11,247 bases of DNA from an uncultured Roseovarius sp. (GCA_913055965.1 CAJXKX010000025.1:1-11247); one strand, 5' to 3'; shown: positions 1 through 8,223, counted from the stretch's first letter. Translations and numbers: made by a program. Notes: a model not told the origin generated them from the sequence alone.

Positions 1-638
1 TCGACGTGCATCAGGGCGAGATCGTCACGCTGATCGGCGCGAACGGCGCGGGCAAATCCTCGACGCTCAAGGCGATCTGCGGGCTGGTCGCGGCCAAATC
101 CGGCAAGATCACCCTCAAGGGCCGCGACATCACCAACCAGCCCGGCCACGCGGTGGTACGCGCGGGCATCACCATGTGCCCGGAGGGACGGCAGGTGTTT
201 CCGCAGATGAGCACGGTGCAGAATCTGCGCATGGGCGCCTATGCCCGCCGCGACGCCGAACAGGCCGCCGATCTCGAGGAAATGATGGACATGTTCCCGA
301 TCCTGCGCGAGCGCGCGCACCAGGCGGCGGGGACGCTGTCGGGCGGCGAGCAGGAAATGCTGGCCATCGCCCGCGCGCTCATGGCGCGGCCCGACCTGCT
401 GATCTTCGACGAGCCCTCGCTGGGCCTCGCCCCCAAGATCGTGGCCGAAGTGGGCGAGACCATCGCCCGCATCAAGGCGATGGGCAAGACCATCCTGCTG
501 GTCGAGCAGAATTCGGCGATGGCGCTGCGGCTGGCCGACCGCGCCTACCTGTTCGAGGCGGGCGAAATCGTGCTGAGCGGCACCGGGGAGGAGCTGCAAT
601 CGCATCCGGAGGTGGCCAAGGCCTATCTTGGCCACTGA
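1..638 (+). CDS. livF: Branched-chain amino acid-type ABC transporter ATPase LivF, 5' truncated by window
   Basis: Cytoplasmic ATP-hydrolysing subunit of a Liv/HAAT importer, which pairs with LivG on the LivH/LivM permease. The sequence shows Walker A GANGAGKSS (nt 36-62), signature LSGGEQ with the following IARALMARPD, Walker B LLIFDEPS ending in the catalytic Glu, and the LVEQN segment typical of LivF in place of a plain H-loop. The C-terminus (AYLGH) is also typical. The frame is open to the left edge. A GTG at nt 6 is formally a start, but it lies only a few residues before the GEIVTLIGANG strand, and LivF proteins normally have about 25 residues before this point. The real start is therefore outside the window. 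A livG gene is expected just upstream. Stop TGA is at 636-638, and the binding-protein gene follows after 33 bp. Family assignment is firm; the transported compound is unknown. Confidence 0.95.
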   Translation, partial: DVHQGEIVTLIGANGAGKSSTLKAICGLVAAKSGKITLKGRDITNQPGHAVVRAGITMCPEGRQVFPQMSTVQNLRMGAYARRDAEQAADLEEMMDMFPILRERAHQAAGTLSGGEQEMLAIARALMARPDLLIFDEPSLGLAPKIVAEVGETIARIKAMGKTILLVEQNSAMALRLADRAYLFEAGEIVLSGTGEELQSHPEVAKAYLGH

Positions 639-660
639 CCGGCAGACAAGGACCCACAGG

Positions 661-666
661 GAGGAG
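661..666 (+). promoter_or_regulatory. Strong ribosome binding site of the binding-protein gene
   Basis: GAGGAG, part of a longer AGGGAGGAG, ends 5 bases before the ATG at 672. It is the best Shine-Dalgarno match in the operon, in keeping with the high level of synthesis usual for binding proteins. By contrast livH and the synthetase gene have weak or no such site. Confidence 0.7.
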
Positions 667-671
667 AAACC

Positions 672-1871
672 ATGAAACTGCTAACCATGACGACGGCCCT
701 CGCCTTGGCCGGGGGCGCCGCCCTCGCGGCGGAAAAGACGCTCGACATCGGCGTGAGCGACGCGCTCACCGGCGGGGCGGCGGTCTACGGCCTGCCGCAG
801 GCCAACGCCGTGCAGATGGCCGCCGAAGAGATCAACGCGGCGGGCGGCATCACCGTTGGCGACGACACCTACATGCTCAATGTCATCGCCTATGACGACA
901 AGGCCAACCCGACCGAGGCCTCCAACGCCGTGCGCAAGCTGCTGGACCGCGACGGGGTCAGGTTCATCCTCGGATTCTGCTGCTCGGGCGCGACCGGCGC
1001 GGTGGCGTCCTTCATCGCCAACGAGGATGCGGTGATGCTGGTGGGTAACGCCGCCGAACGCTCGATCACCACCCGCGAGATTCCCAACCTCGTGCGCACC
1101 CGCCCCCCGGCGGATTACACCGGCGCGGCCGCCGGCACCTTCGTGGCCGAGAAAGGCCACAAGCGCGTGGCGGTGCTGGGCGCGCTCGACGTGGGCTTCT
1201 ACGCCAGCTACGTGGACGCCTTCGAGAAAGAGCTGAACGCCGCAGGCGGCGAGATCATCACCCGCGAGGCCTTCGGCCTCAGGGATCGCGACATGACCCC
1301 GCAACTCACCAAGATCCGCGAGCAGGACCCCGACGCGATCCTCGTGGTGGGATATGTGGAGCCCGCGGCCTTCATCTACCGGCAGGCGGTCGAACTGGGC
1401 ATCGACGTGCCGCGCTACGGCTTTACCTCCGGCTCCGAGGAACAGTTCCTGCGCGTCGCCACCTCCGAGCAGATGGAAGGCGTCTGGGACCTGCGCCCGA
1501 CCGAACTGACCCTGCTCTCGGCCAGCGAGAACGGCATCGCCTACCACGCGAACTACACCGAGAAATTCGGCATCGCCCCCTCGCCAAGCTCGCCCTACGC
1601 CTATGACCAGACCTACGCCCTCAAGGACGCGATCGAGGCGGCGGGCACGGTCGAGGACACCGCCGCCGTCGCCGCCGCGCTGCGCGAATTGCCGGTGCCC
1701 GACGAGGTGGTGATGCAGTACCTGCCCGTCGACGGCAAGATGTTCGACGTGAACGGCCAGGCCTACACCTCCAACGGGGCGTTCCAGTGGCAGAGCGGCA
1801 ACTGGGTGTTCGTGCAGGACCTGCCCTCGGACGCGGCGGCCTATTCCGCCTTCCTCAGCACGATCGACTGA
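672..1871 (+). CDS. Periplasmic substrate-binding protein of the Liv/HAAT ABC transporter (LivK-like)
   Basis: 399 residues, a normal length for a type I periplasmic leucine/amide-binding protein. It has a short Sec signal peptide (MKLL, then a hydrophobic Ala/Leu stretch, then ALA-A near residues 17-20). The mature N-terminus reads TLDIGVSDALTGGAAVYG, the classic first strand and ligand loop of this fold, followed by AAEEINAAGGI. It would capture the substrate in the periplasm and deliver it to LivH/LivM. A strong Shine-Dalgarno (AGGGAGGAG, about 658-666) sits 5-6 bases before ATG. An adjacent Cys-Cys pair (residues 103-104, in GFCCSGATGA) lies next to the loop that in this fold usually contacts the ligand. 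Amidic or aromatic-acid ligands are as possible as leucine/valine, so the gene is not named livK outright. The acyl-CoA enzymes downstream argue for a carboxylic acid or amino-acid-derived ligand. Confidence 0.92.
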   Translation: MKLLTMTTALALAGGAALAAEKTLDIGVSDALTGGAAVYGLPQANAVQMAAEEINAAGGITVGDDTYMLNVIAYDDKANPTEASNAVRKLLDRDGVRFILGFCCSGATGAVASFIANEDAVMLVGNAAERSITTREIPNLVRTRPPADYTGAAAGTFVAEKGHKRVAVLGALDVGFYASYVDAFEKELNAAGGEIITREAFGLRDRDMTPQLTKIREQDPDAILVVGYVEPAAFIYRQAVELGIDVPRYGFTSGSEEQFLRVATSEQMEGVWDLRPTELTLLSASENGIAYHANYTEKFGIAPSPSSPYAYDQTYALKDAIEAAGTVEDTAAVAAALRELPVPDEVVMQYLPVDGKMFDVNGQAYTSNGAFQWQSGNWVFVQDLPSDAAAYSAFLSTID

Positions 1872-1880
1872 TCCTCCCCC

Positions 1881-1914
1881 GGCGGCGCGGCGAGGGGTTG
1901 CTCTCCGCGCCGCC
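1881..1914 (+). promoter_or_regulatory. Intercistronic GC hairpin between binding-protein gene and livH
   Basis: The left arm GGCGGCGCGG (1881-1890) is perfectly complementary to CCGCGCCGCC (1905-1914). The 14-nt loop can add an inner GAG/CTC pairing (1892-1894 with 1901-1903). It starts 9 bases after the binding-protein stop and ends 17 bases before the livH ATG. There is no T tract, so it is not a normal intrinsic terminator. Hairpins at this position in ABC operons are known to protect the upstream mRNA from 3' decay and so raise binding protein over permease. That role is inferred here from position and stem strength. Confidence 0.7.
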
Positions 1915-1931
1915 AATCACAGGCGACCGAC

Positions 1932-2789
1932 ATGATCGAGATCCTTCAGCAAATCATCAACGGCATGGCCATAGGCGGGGTCTACGTGCTCATCGCGCTG
2001 GGGCTGACAACCGTGTTCGGCATCCTCGGCATCGCCCATTTCGCGCATGGCTCGGTGTCGATGTTCGGCGGATACCTCACGTTCTTCCTGGTCTCAGCGC
2101 AGGGTCTGCCGCTCGCGGCGGCGATCGTGATCGCGCTCGCCACCGGCTTCGTGCTCGGCCTGCTGATCGAGTTGCTGGCCTACCGCCCGGTGCGCAATGC
2201 CAGCCATATCAACGCCTTCATCGTCGCACTTGGCCTGACGATGATGGTCGAGGGGCTCAACCTCGAATTCTTCGGCCATGAACAGGTGGTGATCCCCACC
2301 GATTTCGACCGCGTGTTCAACCTGGGCGGCGTCACCATCCCCGAACTGCGGCTCTACGTGATCCTCGCCGCCGCCCTGCTGATCGCCGCGATGACCCTCT
2401 TCGTCGAAAAGACCAAGACCGGCCAGGCGATCCGCGCCGTGGCCGAGAACCGCGACGCGGCGATCCTGATGGGCGTCAACGTCAACACCATCCCGCTGGT
2501 GGTCTTCGCCATCTCCACGATGCTGGGCGTCTGCGCGGGGATCATGGTGGGCGCGCTCTTCGCCATCGCGCCGGGCATCGGCGAGGGGCTGGTGATCAAG
2601 GGCTTCGCGGTGCTGATCCTGGGCGGGCTCGGCTCCATTCCCGGCGCGGTGATCGGCGGGCTGGTGCTCGGCATCACCGAGGCGCTCGCCGCCGGGTTCC
2701 TCTCGTCCGCCTACAAGGACGTGATCGCCTTCGTGGTGATGATCACGGTGCTTCTGGTGCGCCCGCAGGGCCTGATGGGGAAGGCATGA
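1932..2789 (+). CDS. livH: Branched-chain amino acid-type ABC transporter permease LivH
   Basis: 285 residues, mostly hydrophobic, with about eight membrane segments, the usual size for LivH. It opens with the family-typical QQIINGMAIGGVYVLIALGLTTVFGILGIAHFAHG (residues 5 onward), here quoted only as two halves: QQIINGMAIGGVYVLIALGL and TTVFGILGIAHFAHG. The cytoplasmic coupling segment that docks the ATPases is at about residues 164-183, with GQAIRAVAENRDAAILMGV. It would form the inner-membrane channel together with LivM. The ATG at 1932 has only a weak Shine-Dalgarno (CAGG, 9 bases upstream). The stop overlaps the livM start as ATGA (2786-2789), which indicates translational coupling. Annotation is secure at family level. 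Confidence 0.95.
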   Translation: MIEILQQIINGMAIGGVYVLIALGLTTVFGILGIAHFAHGSVSMFGGYLTFFLVSAQGLPLAAAIVIALATGFVLGLLIELLAYRPVRNASHINAFIVALGLTMMVEGLNLEFFGHEQVVIPTDFDRVFNLGGVTIPELRLYVILAAALLIAAMTLFVEKTKTGQAIRAVAENRDAAILMGVNVNTIPLVVFAISTMLGVCAGIMVGALFAIAPGIGEGLVIKGFAVLILGGLGSIPGAVIGGLVLGITEALAAGFLSSAYKDVIAFVVMITVLLVRPQGLMGKA

Positions 2790-3745
2790 TGACACTCCGA
2801 CCCACACACGCACTCTGGCTTGCCGCCCTCGTCGGCCTCGCCCTGCTGCCGCAGATCATCGCCGTCAAGTACTACCTGCACCTCAGCATCCTCGCGCTCA
2901 TCTGGGTGATCGCCGCGCAGGGGCAGAACCTCATCCAGGGCTATACCGGCTATGTCTCCATCGTGCAGGCGGGGTTCATCGGCATCGGCGCCTATTCCAC
3001 CGCGCTGATGGGCATCCATTACGGCCTGCCGGTCTGGCTCACGATCCTGCTCGCCCCGCTCGTCACCGCGCTCTTCGCGGTCGCCACCGGCTATCCCAGC
3101 CTGCGGGTCAAGGGGCATTACTTCGCCATCGTCACGCTCGCCTTCAACCTGGTGATCTTCATCGTGCTGATGAACTTCACCGAACTGACCGAGGGCGAGG
3201 CGGGGATCACCGGCATCCCCAGGCCCGGCGGCTCCGACGGCTGGCTCGACTGGCGCGACCGCGAGACCTATTACTACTTCGTCCTGATCCTCGCCGCGCT
3301 GATGACCGGGCTGGCCGCGCTCATAGTGCGCTCGCGCATCGGGCGCATCCTCGTGGCCATCCGCCAGAACGAGGACCTCGTCGGCGCGATCGGCATCTCG
3401 GCGTGGAAATACAAGCTCTTCGCCTTCGTCACCTCGGCCATGTACGCGGGACTCGCGGGCGCGGTCTACGCCCATTACCAGAGCTTCATCAATCCCGAGA
3501 TCTTCGGCGTGGCGCAATCGCTCGACGCGATCCTCGCGGTGATCATCGGCGGATCGGGCACCATCGCGGGGCCGGTGATCGGCGCGTTCTTCGTGGTGTT
3601 CCTGCCGGAATACCTGCGCTTCGCCGACAGTTTCCGCCTGATCATCTACGGCCTCGTGCTGGTGCTCGCCACGATCTTCATGCCGCGCGGCATCGTCGGC
3701 GTGGCGACGGGCCTCGCCGCCCGGATCGCGAGGCGGGGCAAGTGA
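2786..3745 (+). CDS. livM: Branched-chain amino acid-type ABC transporter permease LivM
   Basis: 319 residues, the partner permease of LivH, with about nine hydrophobic segments. Family landmarks are GQNLIQGYTGYVSIVQAGFI (about residues 46-65), SLRVKGHYFAIVTLAF, the coupling-helix motif GRILVAIRQNEDLVGAIGI (about residues 186-204), and AVIIGGSGTIAGPVIGAF near the C-terminus. It starts inside the livH stop codon. Its own TGA (3743-3745) overlaps the GTG start of the next gene by two bases, so it is coupled on both sides. The coupling to a dehydrogenase gene, where an ATPase gene might be expected, shows that the transporter is dedicated to the catabolic genes downstream. Confidence 0.95.
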   Translation: MMTLRPTHALWLAALVGLALLPQIIAVKYYLHLSILALIWVIAAQGQNLIQGYTGYVSIVQAGFIGIGAYSTALMGIHYGLPVWLTILLAPLVTALFAVATGYPSLRVKGHYFAIVTLAFNLVIFIVLMNFTELTEGEAGITGIPRPGGSDGWLDWRDRETYYYFVLILAALMTGLAALIVRSRIGRILVAIRQNEDLVGAIGISAWKYKLFAFVTSAMYAGLAGAVYAHYQSFINPEIFGVAQSLDAILAVIIGGSGTIAGPVIGAFFVVFLPEYLRFADSFRLIIYGLVLVLATIFMPRGIVGVATGLAARIARRGK

Positions 3746-4908
3746 CCGGCGCGGCGGCGTTCCTCGACCGCGTGGCGGCCTTCGCCGCCGGTCCGGTGCG
3801 CGCGGGCGCGCCCGGCTGGTCGATGGGTGAAAGCCCCGCGCCGGACCTGTTCACCGAGGCCGCGCGCATCGGCCTTCTGTCCATGTCGATCCCGCCGGAG
3901 CACGGCGGTGCCGGGTTCGGCTTCGCGACGCTGGCGCGCGCCTGCGAACTGCTCGCCGCCGAGGATTTCGGCCTTGCGATGGCGCTCGTCAACACCCACA
4001 ACGTCGCCCTGCGCCTGTGCCGCTCCGCCCCGCCCGATCTGGTGGCGCGGCACCTGCCGGGGCTCCTCTCGGGCGAGGTGGCGGCCTGCACCGCCCTGAC
4101 CGAACCCGGCGCGGGCTCGGGTTTCGCCGCCATCGCCGCCCGCGCCGAGCCCGAGGACGGGGCGTGGTGCCTCAGCGGCGAAAAGACCTGGATCATCAAC
4201 GCCCGCCGCGCCGGGCTGGCGATCGTCTTTGCCCATTGCGGCACCCCGGCGGGCGCGCGCAGCATCGGCGGCTTCGCCGTCGATCTCGGGCTGCCGGGCG
4301 TCACCCACCACCCCGTCGACTCGGCCTTCGCCCAGGGGGCGATGGGCACCGGGCGGCTCGTCTTCGAGCGCACCCCCCTGCCCTCCGGCGCGCTGATCCT
4401 GCCGCCCGGATCGGCCTTCAAATCCATCATGACCGAGCTCAATGCCGCCCGCACCTATGTCGCCGCCATGTGCAACGCCATGACAGGCGCGGCCCTTGCC
4501 GAGGCGGCGACATACGGCAGCGAACGGCACAGCTTCGGCCGCCCCCTCGCCGCGCATCAGGCGTGGCGGATGCCCCTGACCGAGGCCGAGACCGATCTCG
4601 CCGCGTCCCGCGCGCTCACCACCCAGGCCGTGGCCGAGGTCGGGGCGGGCGGCGATGCCCAGCTGTCCGCCGCCCGCGCCAAGATCGCCGCCACCGATTG
4701 CGCGGTGCGGCACCTGCCCCGGCTCCTGCACGCGATGGGGGCCGAGGGGCTGCGCCCCGAGCGCTGCTTCACCCGCCATCTCGCGGCGGCGCAGATCGCA
4801 AGCCTCACCGACGGCGCCACCACCATGCTGCGCGAGCGGGTCGCACGCCTGACCCTGCCCTGCACCGACCAGACCACCGCCAAGACCACCGACCAGACCA
4901 GGGAGTGA
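3742..4908 (+). CDS. Acyl-CoA dehydrogenase family protein with atypical active site
   Basis: 388 residues with a GTG start at 3742 that overlaps the livM stop (GTGA). The open frame continues upstream but there it only shadows livM. FAD-dependent dehydrogenases of this family introduce a 2,3-double bond into acyl-CoA and pass electrons to ETF. Visible landmarks are MSIPPEHGGAGFGF (about 47-60), CTALTEPGAGSG (116-127), GEKTWIINA (about 146-154), RHSFGRPLAAHQ, and the C-terminal LTDGATTMLRERVARL (355-370). Two positions depart from the usual family: signature 1 ends in Gly127 where Asp is usual, and the 'YEGT' loop that carries the catalytic Glu reads TDGA, with Asp357 at the Glu position. The alternative Glu site used by isovaleryl-CoA dehydrogenase also looks empty (ELNAAR). 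The C-terminal tail is Thr/Gln/Lys-rich. Family membership is solid; substrate and activity are open. Confidence 0.88.
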   Translation: MTGAAAFLDRVAAFAAGPVRAGAPGWSMGESPAPDLFTEAARIGLLSMSIPPEHGGAGFGFATLARACELLAAEDFGLAMALVNTHNVALRLCRSAPPDLVARHLPGLLSGEVAACTALTEPGAGSGFAAIAARAEPEDGAWCLSGEKTWIINARRAGLAIVFAHCGTPAGARSIGGFAVDLGLPGVTHHPVDSAFAQGAMGTGRLVFERTPLPSGALILPPGSAFKSIMTELNAARTYVAAMCNAMTGAALAEAATYGSERHSFGRPLAAHQAWRMPLTEAETDLAASRALTTQAVAEVGAGGDAQLSAARAKIAATDCAVRHLPRLLHAMGAEGLRPERCFTRHLAAAQIASLTDGATTMLRERVARLTLPCTDQTTAKTTDQTRE

Positions 4909-4912
4909 CCCG

Positions 4913-5929
4913 ATGCGCGTTTTCCAGATCGAGGGCGATTGGGGCATCCAGAACCTGCGCCTCTCCGAGCGCCCCGAACCCGAGGCCGGGCCGGGGCAGA
5001 TCATCGTGCAGATGCGCATGGCATCGCTCAACGCCCGCGACCTCATCGTGCCCGAGCGCGGCTATGGCCGCGCCACCGGCGAATTGCCGCTGATCCCGGT
5101 CTCGGACGGGGTGGGCGAGGTCGTGGCCACCGGCCCCGGCGTCACCCGCGTGGCCGTCGGAGACCGCGTCTGCCCCACCTATTTCCAGAACTGGACGGCG
5201 GGCGATCCGACGCCAGAGCGCTTCGCCTCCGCCCTGGGCGGCCCGCTTGACGGGGTGATGGCCGAGCGCCTCTGCCTCTCGCAGGAGGGCGTCGTGCGCG
5301 TGCCCGACTACCTGAGCGACGCCGAGGCCGCCACCCTTCCCTGCGCCGCGCTCACGGCATGGAGCGCCGTCGCCACGCTTGGCCGGACAAGGCCGGGCGA
5401 CCGGATGCTGATTCAGGGAACCGGCGGCGTCGCGCTCTTCGCGCTCGCCTTCGCCAAGCTGCACGGCGCACATGTCACCGTGATCTCTTCGAGCGACGAC
5501 AAGCTCGCCCGCGTCCGCGAGATGGGCGCGGACGAGACCATCAACTATGCCACCACCGCCGATTGGGCCCGCGCCAGCCGCGCCATCACCGCCGACCGGG
5601 GCGGCTATGACAGCATCATCGAACTGGGCGGCGCGAAAACCCTGCCGCTCTCGCTGCGCGCCGTGCGCCCCGGCGGCACGCTGTCGATGATCGGCGTGCT
5701 CTCGGGGCTCGACATCGAGGCCTCGCTCGGCCTGATCGTCGCCCGGCAGGTGCGGCTCCAGGGCGTGACCGTCGGCCATCGCGACGGGTTCGAGGCGATG
5801 CTCGCGGCGATGGAACAGCACCGCGTCCGCCCCGTCATCGGCCGGCGCTTCGCCTTCGACGAGCTGCACGCCGCGCTCGACCACCTGCGCGCGGGCGGGC
5901 GCTTCGGCAAGACCGTGATCGGGTTCTGA
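4913..5929 (+). CDS. Zinc-less MDR-superfamily NAD(P)-dependent oxidoreductase
   Basis: 338 residues, the medium-chain dehydrogenase/reductase fold. The N-terminal GroES-like domain carries ASLNARDLIVPERG and LPLIPVSDGVGEVVATGPGV. The Rossmann motif GTGGVALFALAFAKLHGA starts at residue 169, and the following strand ends in ISSSDDKL. A Ser there often goes with NADPH, but this is weak evidence. The Cys and His/Glu ligands of catalytic zinc and the four-Cys structural zinc lobe are missing, so it resembles quinone oxidoreductase/enoyl reductase-type members, although automatic annotation would probably say alcohol dehydrogenase. Start ATG 4913 is preceded by GGGAG (4901-4905), and the gap from the previous stop is 4 bp. 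In this operon it may reduce or oxidise an acyl-CoA-derived or aldehyde intermediate; that is a guess from context. Confidence 0.87.
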   Translation: MRVFQIEGDWGIQNLRLSERPEPEAGPGQIIVQMRMASLNARDLIVPERGYGRATGELPLIPVSDGVGEVVATGPGVTRVAVGDRVCPTYFQNWTAGDPTPERFASALGGPLDGVMAERLCLSQEGVVRVPDYLSDAEAATLPCAALTAWSAVATLGRTRPGDRMLIQGTGGVALFALAFAKLHGAHVTVISSSDDKLARVREMGADETINYATTADWARASRAITADRGGYDSIIELGGAKTLPLSLRAVRPGGTLSMIGVLSGLDIEASLGLIVARQVRLQGVTVGHRDGFEAMLAAMEQHRVRPVIGRRFAFDELHAALDHLRAGGRFGKTVIGF

Positions 5930-5934
5930 CCGCC

Positions 5935-7464
5935 GTGACCGCCGCCCCCTTCCCCTACCAGCCGCGCCACCACGACCCCGCGAAACCGGCCTTCGTGATC
6001 TGCGAAACCGGCGAAACCGTGACATTCGGCGCGCTCGAAGCCCGCGCCAACCAGGGGGCGCAGCTGATGCGCGCGGCGGGCATCGGCATCGGCGACCATA
6101 TCGCGATCCTGATGGAGAACCGCCGCGAGTTTCTCGAAATCTGCTTCGCCGCCGACCGCGCGGGCGTCTACTACACCACCATCAGCACCCATCTCGCCCC
6201 CGCCGAGATCGCCTATATCCTCGACGATTGCGGCGCGCGGATGCTGATCACCTCGCCCGCCCATGCCGCCCTCGTCCCCGACCGGCCCGGCCTGCCGGTC
6301 TACGTGGCGGGCGGCGCGGCACAGGGCGCGCAAGACTGGGCGCAGGCCACCAGCGCCCTGCCCGCCACCCCGATCCCCGACGAGCGCCAGGGCCTCGACA
6401 TGCTCTATTCCTCGGGCACAACCGGGCGGCCCAAGGGCATCAAGTGGCCGCTGCCCGACACGCCCCCCGGCGGCCGCACCATGCTGCTCGACCTGCTGAC
6501 CTCGCTCTTCGGCTACGGCCCCGGCACGCGCTATCTCAGCCCCGCGCCGCTCTACCATGCCGCGCCGCTGCGGCATTCGATGGTGACCATCCGCATGGGC
6601 GGCACCGCCTGCATCATGCAGAAATTCGACGCCGCCCGCGCGCTCGAGATGATCGAGCGCCACCGCATCACCCACAGCCAGTGGGTGCCCACCATGTTCA
6701 TCCGCCTGCTCAAGCTGCCCGAGGCCGAGCGCGCGCGCTTCGACCTGTCGTCGATGGAGATGGCCGTCCACGCCGCCGCCCCCTGCCCGGTGGAGGTCAA
6801 GCTGCGGATGCTCGACTGGTGGGGCGACATCATCCACGAATACTATTCCGGCACCGAGAACAACGGCTTCACCGCCATCGGCCCGGACGAGTGGCGGGCG
6901 CATCCCGGCTCGGTCGGGCGCGCGCGGCTGGGGGTGGTGCATATCTGCGACGAGACCGGGGCCGAGCTGCCCCCGGGCCGCGAGGGCGAGGTCTATTTCG
7001 AGAACGGCCACCGCTTCGCCTATCACAACGACCCCGACAAGACCGCCGCCTGCACCAATGCGCGCGGCTGGACGACGCTGGGCGATATCGGGCGGCTCGA
7101 CGACGAGGGCTATCTCTACCTCACCGACCGCAAGTCCTTCGTGATCATCTCGGGCGGGGTCAACATCTACCCGCAGGAGACGGAGGACGCGCTGCTGTCG
7201 CACCCGGCGGTGCTCGACGCGGCGGTGATCGGGGTGCCGCACGAGGAGTTCGGCGAGGAGGTCAAGGCGGTGGTGCAGCTCCTGCCGGGCCGCACCGGCT
7301 CGGACGCGCTGGCGCAGGAGCTGATCGCCCATTGCCGCGCCCGGCTCTCGGCGGTGAAATGCCCGCGCAGCGTCGATTTCCACGACCGCCTGCCGCGTTC
7401 GGCCACCGGCAAGCTCTACAAGCGCAAGCTGCGCGACAGCTACTGGCCCCGCCCCGCCGGCTGA
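5935..7464 (+). CDS. AMP-forming acyl-CoA synthetase / ligase
   Basis: 509 residues of the ANL adenylating superfamily, which activates a carboxylate to acyl-AMP and then acyl-CoA. Motifs in order: P-loop YSSGTTGRPKG (158-168), APLYHAAPL in the middle, YYSGTENNG (303-311), LGDIGRLDDEGYLYLTDR with Asp384, the hinge KSFVIISGGVNIYPQE, and the C-terminal catalytic Lys493 in RSATGKLYKRKL. It resembles medium-chain/cyclic or bile-acid-type acyl-CoA ligases more than long-chain FadD, but the substrate cannot be assigned. The GTG at 5935 lies 5 bases past the previous stop without a Shine-Dalgarno, so it relies on coupling. It fits because the family N-terminus (FPYQPRHHDPAKPAFV) begins right after it. 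This is the last gene of the operon, and it converges with the methyltransferase remnant 96 bp away. Confidence 0.92.
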   Translation: MTAAPFPYQPRHHDPAKPAFVICETGETVTFGALEARANQGAQLMRAAGIGIGDHIAILMENRREFLEICFAADRAGVYYTTISTHLAPAEIAYILDDCGARMLITSPAHAALVPDRPGLPVYVAGGAAQGAQDWAQATSALPATPIPDERQGLDMLYSSGTTGRPKGIKWPLPDTPPGGRTMLLDLLTSLFGYGPGTRYLSPAPLYHAAPLRHSMVTIRMGGTACIMQKFDAARALEMIERHRITHSQWVPTMFIRLLKLPEAERARFDLSSMEMAVHAAAPCPVEVKLRMLDWWGDIIHEYYSGTENNGFTAIGPDEWRAHPGSVGRARLGVVHICDETGAELPPGREGEVYFENGHRFAYHNDPDKTAACTNARGWTTLGDIGRLDDEGYLYLTDRKSFVIISGGVNIYPQETEDALLSHPAVLDAAVIGVPHEEFGEEVKAVVQLLPGRTGSDALAQELIAHCRARLSAVKCPRSVDFHDRLPRSATGKLYKRKLRDSYWPRPAG

Positions 7465-7560
7465 CCGCCCGGCCCACCCGGCGCATGGCGCACCGATCCG
7501 CGGCCACGCGCCACGCCCGGGGGCCGCCCGATGCCGCCCCCCGCTGCCGGGCGACGGGCG

Positions 7561-8216
7561 CTAGAGGTCGAGCGATCCTTGCGCGCGCGTGTCCTCCTCG
7601 CGGGCGGCGCGCTTGAACGCATCGTCGCGCCGCGCGGGCAGGCGCACGGCACGGTCGCGCAAGGCAAGCGCCTCCTCGGCAGTGACGATCTGAATGCGCG
7701 GCACCGGCTCGAACCCCTCCATCTCGAACTGCCCCGCCGCCGCCGCCTCGGCGATCATGGTCTTTTTCGGCTCGGTCAGGGTGAGGAAAATACCGATCTC
7801 GGCGCGCTCGCGCTCGATCACGCCGCGCAGGTCGCGGATCATGCCGACGCCCACGTTGTCGCCCGCCTTGACCGAGACGATGGCGCGTTGCGTCTTGCCG
7901 AAATAGACATTGCCGTCGATGCCCCGGTCCGCGCCTTTCTTGCCGAGGTTGCCGGGCTGTGCGGCGATGAGCGACAGCGCCCATTTCTCGAACTCGAAAT
8001 AGTAATTCTTGTCCTCGCGCCCCCTTTGGGCAAGGTCGCGCGCGCCCGCGATGTCCTGCGGCACGCCGTGGGTGGTGAAATCGACCTTGGGAAAGGCGTC
8101 GCGCAGGCGCTTCTCGATCAGGCCGATGGCGAGGTGCGTCACGTCGATGCCGATCCAGTTGCGCCCGAGTTTCTCGGCGGCGTGCACGGTGGTGCCGCAA
8201 CCGCGGCATGGGCGAG
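7561..8216 (-). pseudogene. C-terminal fragment of a DNA methyltransferase-nuclease fusion gene
   Basis: Read on the minus strand, this begins inside methyltransferase motif I: GCGTTVHAAEKLGRNWIGID is the end of the SAM-binding DPFxGxGTT motif and the following strand, then VTHLAIGLIEKRLRDAF. A second domain follows, with FEKWALSLIAAQPG, KGADRGIDGNVYF and AIVSVKAGDNVGVGMIRDLR. This GIDG...SVK pattern is a PD-(D/E)XK (Mrr-like) nuclease core as found at the C-terminus of a recurrent alphaproteobacterial methyltransferase family (recalled, not searched). The expected DPFC before GCGTT is replaced by RPCR, so homology ends at about 8205-8216. A TTG at 8220 gives a formal start for 219 residues, but a free-standing half of a SAM fold would not be an active enzyme. 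The stop TAG is at 7561-7563, convergent with the acyl-CoA synthetase. Confidence 0.82.
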
Positions 8217-8223
8217 TCAATCA

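Noticed and set aside
681..1916. 411-codon minus-strand open frame opposite the binding-protein gene
   Set aside because: Composition is Gly/Arg/Val/His-rich with no domain pattern; it is an antisense shadow of a clearly coding plus-strand gene in GC-rich DNA. The same applies to the long minus-strand frames at 3646-5046, 4805-6025, 5605-7383 and 10134-11147.
3403..3741. Upstream extension of the acyl-CoA dehydrogenase frame (would add about 113 residues)
   Set aside because: This part overlaps livM in another frame and its translation is Arg-rich nonsense; family homology begins after the GTG at 3742.
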